A DNA stretch of 5,346 nucleotides, taken from an uncultured Collinsella sp. (GTDB lineage: Bacteria; Actinomycetota; Coriobacteriia; Coriobacteriales; Coriobacteriaceae). The DNA is taken from NCBI GenBank assembly GCA_900551625.1, contig URWZ01000127.1, positions 1 to 5,346 of the forward strand, given 5' to 3'. Positions 1 through 5,346 of the stretch are shown piece after piece. The first letter of the stretch is position 1, and every line of letters begins with the position of its first letter. Under the pieces are notes generated by a model. It was not told the DNA's origin. It saw only the letters and a list, made by a program, of their open reading frames with translations, and made no database searches. The position numbers were made by a program, and so were the translations under genes.

Positions 1-2
1 CC

Positions 3-32
3 GCAGCCGCCGAAGCGGTGCTTAAGCCGTAA
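3..32 (+). CDS. Possible C-terminal tail of a convergent gene (5' end outside window)
   Basis: One forward frame reads Ala-Ala-Ala-Glu-Ala-Val-Leu-Lys-Pro and then a TAA stop at 30-32. The alanine/glutamate-rich composition is plausible for the end of a bacterial protein. The stop lies 34 bases before a strong hairpin that could terminate transcription from both sides. Only nine codons are visible, so no function can be given. A second frame also stays open through this stretch, but it reads across the terminator hairpin and into antisense of the synthetase gene, which is less natural. This is a weak call based on frame plausibility and convergent layout only. Confidence 0.3.
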   Translation, partial: AAAEAVLKP

Positions 33-66
33 GGCGGGAATTGTGCGGTGTTGCCTTAATACCAAA

Positions 67-100
67 AATACCCGTACAGCTTTCAGGCTGTACGGGTATT
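67..100 (-). terminator. Rho-independent terminator of the glycyl-tRNA synthetase gene
   Basis: Positions 67-80 (AATACCCGTACAGC) pair perfectly with 87-100 (GCTGTACGGGTATT), giving a 14 bp stem with a 6-base loop at 81-86. Read on the minus strand, the stem's own TATT end runs into further Ts to give TATTTTTGG, the expected U-tract. The hairpin lies 53 bases past the synthetase stop codon. On the + strand it is followed by the weaker ATTTGCATTTTATT, so it may also serve a convergent gene on the left. Confidence 0.8.
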
Positions 101-153
101 TGCATTTTATTGGTGATTCAGCAGTGTTAAGTTTTCAAATTGCCCTAAATCGC

Positions 154-1548
154 TTAGAAAGCAACCTTCTTGGCAATGTATTCTTTCAGCTCGCTTATGG
201 GCATACGGATCTGCTCCATGGTGTCGCGGTCACGCACGGTCACGCAGTTATCGGCTTCCACCTTGTCATCGCCGACAGTCTGGAAGTCCACGGTGATGCA
301 CAGCGGGGTGCCGATCTCATCCTGGCGGCGGTAACGCTTGCCGATGGAACCGGCATCGTCGTAATCCACCATAAAGTCCTTGGCCAGCTCGTTGCGGATC
401 TCCATGGCCTTATCGCCCAGCTTTTTGGACAGAGGCAGCACAGCGCACTTGAACGGTGCCAGGAACGGATGCAGGTGCAGCACGGTGCGCACATCCTCCT
501 TGCCCTTGGAGTCGGTCAGATGCTCTTCATCATAAGCTTCGCACAGGAAAGCCAGTGCCACACGGTCACAGCCCAGGGAAGGCTCAATGACATAAGGAAT
601 GTAATGCTCGTTGGTTTCGGGGTCAAAATATTCCAGGCTCTTGCCGGATGCTTCCTGATGGCGGCCCAGATCGTAATTGGTACGGTCTGCAATGCCCCAC
701 AGCTCGCCCCAGTCGGTGAACGGGAAAGCGTACTCGATATCGGTGGTTGCGCGGCTGTAGAAAGCCAGCTCGGCAGGCTCATGGTCGCGCAGGCGCAGGT
801 TTTCCTTGTTGATGCCCAAGGACAGCAGCCACTTTTCGCAGTAATCTTTCCAGTAGGCGAACCAATCCAGGTCGGTGCCCGGCTTGCAGAAGAACTCGCA
901 TTCCATCTGTTCGAACTCGCGGGTACGGAAGGTGAAGTTGCCCGGCGTGATCTCATTGCGGAACGCCTTGCCCACCTGGCAGACGCCAAACGGCAGCTTG
1001 CGGCGGGTGGTACGCTGGATGTTGGCAAAGTTGACGAAAATGCCCTGTGCGGTTTCGGGGCGCAGATAGCAGGTAGAGGAAGAATCCTCGGTTACGCCGA
1101 TGGCCGTTTTGAACATCAGGTTAAACTTGCGGATGGGGGTAAAGTCATGCTTGCCGCACACAGGGCAGACAACTTCAGGATGGGTGGCAATAAATTCATC
1201 CATCTGGTCAAAGGTCATGCCGTCCACATCCACGTTCTGGCCCTGCTCGCAGTCGGCAATCAGCTTGTCCGCACGGTTGCGGCTCTTGCAGGCGCGGCAG
1301 TCCACCAGCGGGTCGCTGAAGTTGCCCACATGGCCGGTGGTGACCCAGGTCTGCGGGTTCATCAGGATAGCGGCATCCAGGCCGACGTTGTAGGGGCTTT
1401 CCTGCACAAACTTTTTCATCCATGCTTTTTTGACGTTGTTTTTGAACTCAACGCCCAGGGGGCCATAGTCCCAGCTGTTGGCAAGGCCGCCGTAAATTTC
1501 GCTGCCAGGGTAGATGAAACCACGGTTTTTGCACAGGTTGACGATCAT
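154..1548 (-). CDS. glyQS: Glycyl-tRNA synthetase, eukaryote/archaea-type, N-terminus apparently truncated at a junction
   Basis: Class II aminoacyl-tRNA synthetase that charges tRNA-Gly with glycine using ATP in the cytosol; this single-chain type acts as a homodimer. The frame gives 464 residues. Near the N-terminus is the conserved block [20 protein letters not shown] (residues 10-29). Cys84-x-x-Cys87 and Cys128-x-x-Cys131 form a likely zinc site in the insertion. RPETAQGIF (163-171) is typical of GlyRS. Motif 2 is FRNE (196-199) followed by [10 protein letters not shown] (207-216). Motif 3 is EPSLGCDR (322-329), with the class II arginine at 329. An anticodon-binding domain runs from about HPFLAPFK (360-367) to the end. 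All core elements are intact. The start is doubtful: relatives, as I recall them, carry about ten further residues ending in Glu-Lys before Ile-Val. Here Met is followed directly by Ile-Val, with no ribosome binding site upstream, and the ATG overlaps the GATC at 1543-1546. I infer that this Met was created by the junction. A terminator follows the stop. Confidence 0.95.
   Translation of the reverse strand: MIVNLCKNRGFIYPGSEIYGGLANSWDYGPLGVEFKNNVKKAWMKKFVQESPYNVGLDAAILMNPQTWVTTGHVGNFSDPLVDCRACKSRNRADKLIADCEQGQNVDVDGMTFDQMDEFIATHPEVVCPVCGKHDFTPIRKFNLMFKTAIGVTEDSSSTCYLRPETAQGIFVNFANIQRTTRRKLPFGVCQVGKAFRNEITPGNFTFRTREFEQMECEFFCKPGTDLDWFAYWKDYCEKWLLSLGINKENLRLRDHEPAELAFYSRATTDIEYAFPFTDWGELWGIADRTNYDLGRHQEASGKSLEYFDPETNEHYIPYVIEPSLGCDRVALAFLCEAYDEEHLTDSKGKEDVRTVLHLHPFLAPFKCAVLPLSKKLGDKAMEIRNELAKDFMVDYDDAGSIGKRYRRQDEIGTPLCITVDFQTVGDDKVEADNCVTVRDRDTMEQIRMPISELKEYIAKKVAF
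1543..1546. other. Putative chimeric junction at a GATC tetranucleotide
   Basis: To the left, sequence codes for GlyRS on the minus strand up to the Ile-Val near its N-terminus. To the right, sequence codes for an exported protein on the + strand whose frame enters without a start codon. Both genes lose their 5' ends at this point, and no promoter or ribosome binding site lies between them. If native GlyRS had Lys-Ile-Val (AAR-ATC-GTC), its + strand would read GACGATYTT. An AAG lysine codon would place GATC in the left parent as well, so a 4-base shared end is plausible. A single GATC fits sticky-end ligation of Sau3AI/DpnII-type fragments or a microhomology join. A real chromosomal rearrangement is the alternative. 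Confidence 0.72.
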
Positions 1549-2481
1549 GCGGCGAAGTCTGCCTTGGCGGAGTCTGCTGCCCCTAATTCCAAAGTGCGCA
1601 AACGCCTGTGGGCAGTTGCGGTGCTGCTGTGCGCCGTCGCGATTGCGACGGGAACCTACCTTACCTACACGGCCTTTTTGGCGGGTGACTTTCTTAAGTC
1701 GGTTGCTGTTTCGGGCACGTCACAGGCGCTGTTTGCCTCGGACATGCTTACGGGCTACACGAATGATACGCTGAATGACGAGGGGATTGCCGTCCGAAGC
1801 GTCATTGCCGACACGAGTGGGGAAAACTGCTCTTTTACCTTTCGCATTTACAACCATCTGCTGGGCGACAAGAACAAGGTCAACGACAAGGACGTTAACG
1901 CGACGCTGAGCGTGACGGCGACGGGTACGACGAAAGCTTGGAGCATAAGCGGTGAGCCTGCGCTGACGGCGAACGGCACGGTCGGCCTTTCCTTCCCCGC
2001 CAACAAGGCAACCATGTATACCTATAAGGTTACGTTTTCCAAGGCAGACCTCAACAAAGCATCCTTCACCGTTAAGGCCCAGGTCGGCTCCAATAGCCCT
2101 GGCACCAACCTTAAATGGCTCGCCGCCAAGATTGCGCCTTCCGAGCGTGCAGAGGTAACGGCTTCGGGCGTTTCGGGCGAGTGGGTCGACAAGAACTCGG
2201 ATACCGATAAGAACTTGGGCATCAACGCTTTTGATGCCTACAACTATCGCGTGACGGTTACGGGCGTTACGACTAAGGTAAAGCTCACGTGGGGGGACGG
2301 GGTCGAGCTCGATCCGTTCTTTGAGGCGAATCACAAGAACGGTAATGGGCAAGCAGCCGTCAGCGGCAACTCGATCACATACGATGCATCTCCTGGCTCG
2401 GAAATCATCACCTTTTACCGGAAGGGCGATTCGAAGCCGACCAGCTGGGAAGCCATTGGCGTTACGTGTTCGGCCGCGTAG
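1543..2481 (+). CDS. Exported membrane-anchored protein of unknown function, 5' end missing
   Basis: I do not recognise a characterised family. The frame gives about 312 residues from the junction to TAG at 2479-2481. It opens with a small Ala/Ser-rich cytoplasmic piece, then basic KVRKRLW (residues 17-23), then one hydrophobic segment (about 24-47, [19 protein letters not shown] and onward). The pattern is that of an uncleaved signal anchor or a long signal peptide, with the rest outside the cell. The GTYLTYTAF region loosely recalls SipW-type alternate signal peptides, but this is a weak resemblance. The exterior part is Thr/Ser/Gly/Asn-rich and predicted beta-rich, with one Cys at about 98 and one near the C-terminus (TCSAA). 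No LPXTG motif is seen. The only candidate starts within the piece, TTG 1564 and GTG 1594, have no ribosome binding site, so the true start is lost at the junction. A large secreted protein follows 75 bp downstream on the same strand, which suggests a shared surface-protein operon. Confidence 0.75.
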   Translation, partial: DHAAKSALAESAAPNSKVRKRLWAVAVLLCAVAIATGTYLTYTAFLAGDFLKSVAVSGTSQALFASDMLTGYTNDTLNDEGIAVRSVIADTSGENCSFTFRIYNHLLGDKNKVNDKDVNATLSVTATGTTKAWSISGEPALTANGTVGLSFPANKATMYTYKVTFSKADLNKASFTVKAQVGSNSPGTNLKWLAAKIAPSERAEVTASGVSGEWVDKNSDTDKNLGINAFDAYNYRVTVTGVTTKVKLTWGDGVELDPFFEANHKNGNGQAAVSGNSITYDASPGSEIITFYRKGDSKPTSWEAIGVTCSAA

Positions 2482-2543
2482 GGCTAACCGAAACGAGCCG
2501 CAAGCATAGATTTTGAGACCCCGCACGGGGCATGAGATAGAAC

Positions 2544-2552
2544 GAGGTAGGA
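2544..2552 (+). promoter_or_regulatory. Ribosome binding site of the large surface protein
   Basis: GAGGTAGGA contains two overlapping Shine-Dalgarno-like cores: GAGG ending 9 bases before the ATG at 2557, and AGGA ending 4 bases before it. This fixes the start of the downstream gene, since the only nearby alternative ATG (2532) meets a stop after two codons. Confidence 0.7.
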
Positions 2553-2556
2553 CCAG

Positions 2557-5346
2557 ATGAGAACGGCAAAGCGCATAACAACCGCATGCCTGACTGCGAT
2601 CATGATTTTCCAGGCGCTTGCGCCCTCCACGGAGGTGTTCGCGCAAGAGCTCGACGCCGTTATGGAGGCATCCGTCTCCGCCGCGCGCGCCGCGGGCAAT
2701 ACTGCCCGCTCCGTACAGGATGCCGTGGCCACCGCGCTGCAAGATGCCGATCAGGCTGCATCTGATGACGCCACGACGACTCCGGGCGCCGACGCGGGCG
2801 CTACCGAGGGCGGCGACGGTTCTACCAACGCTGGCGAATCGCAGGACTCCACGACCGATGGAACCACCAGCGGCGATGCTCCAGCGGAGGGCGACGCGTC
2901 CCAAGACGATGCGGCCGCCGATGAGGGTGCTGCTGACGGAGAACAAGCGGATGACGCGGACGCGGATGCTGCTGATCAGGCAAACACCGCCCCCACCATC
3001 GCTACTGTCGAGGATCTCAGGCACGCGTTGGGTGACGGCAATGTCATCACTGACGACTCGGACGCCGTCACGGCCATTACCTTTGAGTCCAACGCCGACC
3101 TTATCGCCATCTCCAATACCGATCCCGCCATCTACCAGAACGCGAACATCTCCAAAGGTGGCTCGACCGGCATCGACTTCGACGTGTGCGGCGCGGAGAT
3201 CGTGGACGGCCTGGGTAGCCTCACGTTCCAGGGCTTCGGCAGCGATGCCTACCCTTTCAAAGGCGCGCTCAACCTCGGCGACAGGACCCTGACCGTCAAC
3301 AAGACGCTCTTCAACAACATCGAGCTTAGTGACGATAACAGCAGCGTAAAGCTCACTTGGAAGGGCACCGATGCCCAGCCCATAGTGGCCGCAAAGGTCA
3401 CGGGCGCGGACAAGACGCTTGCTGCCACCGTTACCGTGGGCACGCCCAAAAGCGATACCGAAAAGGACATCTGCAAGCTCACCTCGCCGCTTGTGGGCGA
3501 GGTCACGGGCGCGCTTACACTTAATGCCACCTACACGACAAGCGCGAACAGCCCCCTGGCGGTCGATATGCAATCGAGCGCAGGCAACATGGGCTTGCTT
3601 GTGAACACCCTTGCCGAAGGAGCATCGCTTACGCTTGCGGGCCTCGCCCTGCCGGACAAACTCGACGGTACCCCCACTATCAACGCGACAGCCGATGGCG
3701 CCAACGCAGGAGGCCTTATCGGCGAGGCGCGGGAGGGTGCCACCGTCGCCCTACCAACTGGCATCGATGTCTCGGCGCTGAGCGTCGCAGGTAAAAACGC
3801 GGCGGGCGGTCTTATCGGTAAGGCCACCAACCTCACGCTCAACATCGCTGATGGCGTAACGGTTAAGCCGGCGTGCAACGTCGGCGATAAAGACAGCGCT
3901 TGCTCCGGTGGCGTCATCGGCGACGTGAGCTTTGCGCAAGGATTTATCGTTAAGCCCAACATGTTCGATCTGGGCGAGCTTGTGACGCTTGGCGCAACAC
4001 AGCGTGCCGGCGCCCTCTTTGGCGTGGCCGATATTTCTAATGGCGACATCGTGGTGCAAGGCGGAACGTATAAGAGCAAGCTCGCCTTACCGGAAGAAGT
4101 TAGCGTCAACGGCAGCTACGGCGGCCTTGTCGGCAAGGTGTTCGCGACGGCAAAAGGCGTCGATGAGCCGCTGCGCGCCTTTGTGGTCCAAAAGGATGCG
4201 GATAAGAAAACGTGCTCAATTGAGTTTGAACTTGCGGGCAAGCTGTCCGACGCGGGCGGCGTTGTTGGCTATGTTGGCGATAGCTCAGCTCCCAATCCGC
4301 AGCCTGTCGCTGTTGTGCTCGACGGCGTGACGGTTGCGTGCAAGGGAGGTGCTTCGGCGCGAACGGACGCCGGAAAGTTCGGTGGCGCCGTGGGCGTTGT
4401 CGACACGCGCAATGTCCTTGACGTGCGAGATTTCAAACTTACAAGCGACAATCCTATCGGTAAGGCGCAAAGCAACCGTGCCGCGGGAATTGCGGGCTCC
4501 GCGTGGAATGCTGTAATCAAATTCAGCGGCATCACGGATCTGTCGGGCGCAAGTTTTGCCGAAAACAGCACGACGGGCCAGCTCGTATACGAGAACCACA
4601 ACGCGCTGATTTTTGCTGTCGGCGATGGCTCTGACGCTGACAAGGGTGCAGCGGGCTGGACCTTCAAACGTAGCAATACTGCCTCGAAGACGGACGACAT
4701 CGCGACCTACGGCGAAGTTATTCGTCTGGGCGGCGACTTCATTAAGCTTGATGTGGACACTCATAAGTTGACCTTGCCGGATTCGCTGACGGCAGCTAAC
4801 GGTGCCTACACCCTAACCTCTGTTGAGGATTTCGCCAAACTTGCAATCACCTGGCAAACCAACGGCTACTACTCCATGGTCGAGGGCGTTTCTGAAAACA
4901 ACCCGAACATCTTGCAGTCCTCGACCATTACGGTGAACGGCACTATTGATCTCAAGGGCACGGGCCTAACGGGTTTCACGCAGGATCGTGCAGACGGCTC
5001 GCAAGTTTTCTCGGGAACGTTGAACGGTGGCGGCACAATTAACCATGCCGTCGGCGAGCCGTACGGCATGCGCGGCGGGGCCGTGCTCGACGGCAATGAC
5101 ACGAGCGACGGCAACGGCAAAATCTACCGCCACGGTCGCTTGGGCTTGTTCGCGGCCGTCAACGGCGCAACCATCTCCAACGTCACAATCGCTGGCTCCA
5201 TGAAGTTCGATAACGGTTCGGCTATCGATGCCGGGTCGCTTGCAGGTACCATCGTCGGCAACCTGTCATTGTCTGGCGTAACGTGCAAAACGAATATCGC
5301 GTGTGATGATACGTTCAGCAACGAAGCTGTCTCTTATACACATCTG
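2557..5346 (+). CDS. Large secreted surface protein with acidic stalk and GLUG-like repeats; 3' end missing
   Basis: The frame is open for 930 codons to the window edge, but genuine sequence ends at 5326 (923 residues); the last seven residues, AVSYTHL, come from adapter. Residues 1-29 form a signal peptide with basic MRTAKR, a hydrophobic core (about 9-22) and a likely cleavage at VFA|QE. Residues 52-154 contain no Lys or Arg and are dominated by Ala, Asp, Gly, Thr, Ser and Glu, as expected of an extended disordered stalk. From about 147 on the chain is Gly/Thr/Val/Asn-rich with alternating beta pattern. Motifs of GGLIG type recur from 385 to 648, resembling the GLUG motif of bacterial surface proteins. 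Near 866-907 there are NGATISNVTIAGS and DAGSLAGTIVG, which look like further beta-helix turns. The likely role is a cell-wall or extracellular adhesin or scaffold; this is inferred from architecture. A sorting signal such as LPXTG would be in the missing C-terminus. It probably shares an operon with the exported protein upstream. Confidence 0.85.
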   Translation, partial: MRTAKRITTACLTAIMIFQALAPSTEVFAQELDAVMEASVSAARAAGNTARSVQDAVATALQDADQAASDDATTTPGADAGATEGGDGSTNAGESQDSTTDGTTSGDAPAEGDASQDDAAADEGAADGEQADDADADAADQANTAPTIATVEDLRHALGDGNVITDDSDAVTAITFESNADLIAISNTDPAIYQNANISKGGSTGIDFDVCGAEIVDGLGSLTFQGFGSDAYPFKGALNLGDRTLTVNKTLFNNIELSDDNSSVKLTWKGTDAQPIVAAKVTGADKTLAATVTVGTPKSDTEKDICKLTSPLVGEVTGALTLNATYTTSANSPLAVDMQSSAGNMGLLVNTLAEGASLTLAGLALPDKLDGTPTINATADGANAGGLIGEAREGATVALPTGIDVSALSVAGKNAAGGLIGKATNLTLNIADGVTVKPACNVGDKDSACSGGVIGDVSFAQGFIVKPNMFDLGELVTLGATQRAGALFGVADISNGDIVVQGGTYKSKLALPEEVSVNGSYGGLVGKVFATAKGVDEPLRAFVVQKDADKKTCSIEFELAGKLSDAGGVVGYVGDSSAPNPQPVAVVLDGVTVACKGGASARTDAGKFGGAVGVVDTRNVLDVRDFKLTSDNPIGKAQSNRAAGIAGSAWNAVIKFSGITDLSGASFAENSTTGQLVYENHNALIFAVGDGSDADKGAAGWTFKRSNTASKTDDIATYGEVIRLGGDFIKLDVDTHKLTLPDSLTAANGAYTLTSVEDFAKLAITWQTNGYYSMVEGVSENNPNILQSSTITVNGTIDLKGTGLTGFTQDRADGSQVFSGTLNGGGTINHAVGEPYGMRGGAVLDGNDTSDGNGKIYRHGRLGLFAAVNGATISNVTIAGSMKFDNGSAIDAGSLAGTIVGNLSLSGVTCKTNIACDDTFSNEAVSYTHL
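3703..4500 (+). repeat. Degenerate GLUG-like protein repeats inside the surface protein
   Basis: The encoded protein shows a recurring short motif, [small]-G-[hydrophobic]2-G: GGLIGE (385), GGLIGK (417), GGVIGD (451), AGALFGV (484), GGLVGK (522), GGVVGY (567), GGAVGV (609) and AGIAGS (643). Each is preceded by a short polar turn and followed by a beta-type stretch ending in forms such as LDGVTV or IADGVTV. Spacing is about 32-45 residues. The repeats are conserved at the protein level only; I see no direct DNA repeat. The periodicity fits turns of a parallel beta-helix or beta-solenoid. Confidence 0.55.
5327..5346. other. Untrimmed Tn5 mosaic end / Nextera sequencing adapter
   Basis: Positions 5327-5345 read CTGTCTCTTATACACATCT, an exact 19/19 match to the reverse complement of the hyperactive Tn5 mosaic end used in Nextera tagmentation libraries. 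The following G (5346) agrees with the read-through of the first-read adapter, which continues GACGC. The sequence sits at the very edge of the window, as expected for read-through into adapter at a contig end. It is technical, not a natural IS50/Tn5 end, and should be trimmed. Confidence 0.97.

Noticed and set aside
240..1423. Several medium open frames on both strands inside the GlyRS gene
   Set aside because: The GlyRS frame carries all class II motifs and family-specific blocks across this stretch. The other frames have Arg/Ser/Trp-rich composition typical of shadow frames.
1547..1774. A short + strand frame starting at the ATG just after the junction or at 1514
   Set aside because: It overlaps the exported protein in another frame, has no ribosome binding site, and gives an Arg/Leu/Cys-rich product with no recognisable features.
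2519..2530. Small CCCC-GCAC-GGGG hairpin in the 75 bp gap between the two surface genes
   Set aside because: The stem is only four base pairs and has no T-run after it on either strand, so it does not qualify as a terminator. The gap otherwise holds only the ribosome binding site, and I see no clear promoter.
1720..3573. A 617-codon open frame on the minus strand
   Set aside because: It lies antisense to both + strand surface genes, spans their intergenic gap, and its translation is Arg/Gly/Val-rich with no recognisable domain. It is a by-product of high-GC codon use on the other strand.
2618..4764. Further open frames on both strands within the surface-protein gene (for example 2618-3292 +, 3531-4109 -, 4285-4764 -)
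   Set aside because: The 2557 frame has a ribosome binding site, a signal peptide and coherent repeats. The others are rich in Pro/Arg/Ser or Arg/Val and have no starts with ribosome binding sites that I can see.
5327..5345. A natural Tn5/IS50 transposon end
   Set aside because: The sequence is the engineered 19-base mosaic end, lies at the very end of the window, and is followed by the base expected of the library adapter. No transposase or further IS50 sequence is present.

Overview
This window looks like a chimeric metagenomic contig rather than a contiguous piece of one genome. Its right end is untrimmed sequencing adapter. Both statements rest on sequence that can be read directly, although the origin of the chimera is inference.

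Left part (1 to about 1546). A minus-strand gene for a eukaryote/archaea-type (homodimeric) glycyl-tRNA synthetase, glyQS, fills 154-1548 and is followed by a clear rho-independent terminator at 67-100. To the left of the terminator, a few codons and a stop (3-32, + strand) may be the tail of a convergent gene. The protein resembles GlyRS of gut Clostridia (Oscillospiraceae/Faecalibacterium-like). That assignment is from memory of the family, not from a search.

Junction (1543-1546, the tetranucleotide GATC). The synthetase loses its usual N-terminal extension here and its apparent ATG has no ribosome binding site. A rightward gene begins mid-frame at the same place, also with no start codon or ribosome binding site. 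Two divergent genes both cut at their 5' ends at one point is best explained by two unrelated DNA pieces joined at a shared GATC.

Right part (about 1543 to 5326). Two co-directional + strand genes of a cell-surface type. The first (to 2481) is a 5'-truncated, single-membrane-segment exported protein of unknown function. After a 75 bp gap the second begins at 2557 with a good ribosome binding site and runs off the window. It is a large secreted protein with a signal peptide, a stalk of about 100 residues with no Lys or Arg, and a long beta-rich region with repeated GGLIG-type (GLUG-like) motifs. The style and base composition suggest a high-GC gut Gram-positive such as a Coriobacteriia member (Collinsella-like), with low to moderate confidence. 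The two genes probably form one surface-protein operon, the second being a candidate adhesin.

Right end (5327-5346). An exact copy of the 19-base Tn5/Nextera mosaic end followed by G. The last seven residues of the open frame (AVSYTHL) are adapter, not biology.

I found no RNA genes, CRISPR arrays or natural mobile elements, and no convincing new biological system. The most informative signals here are the adapter and the junction.
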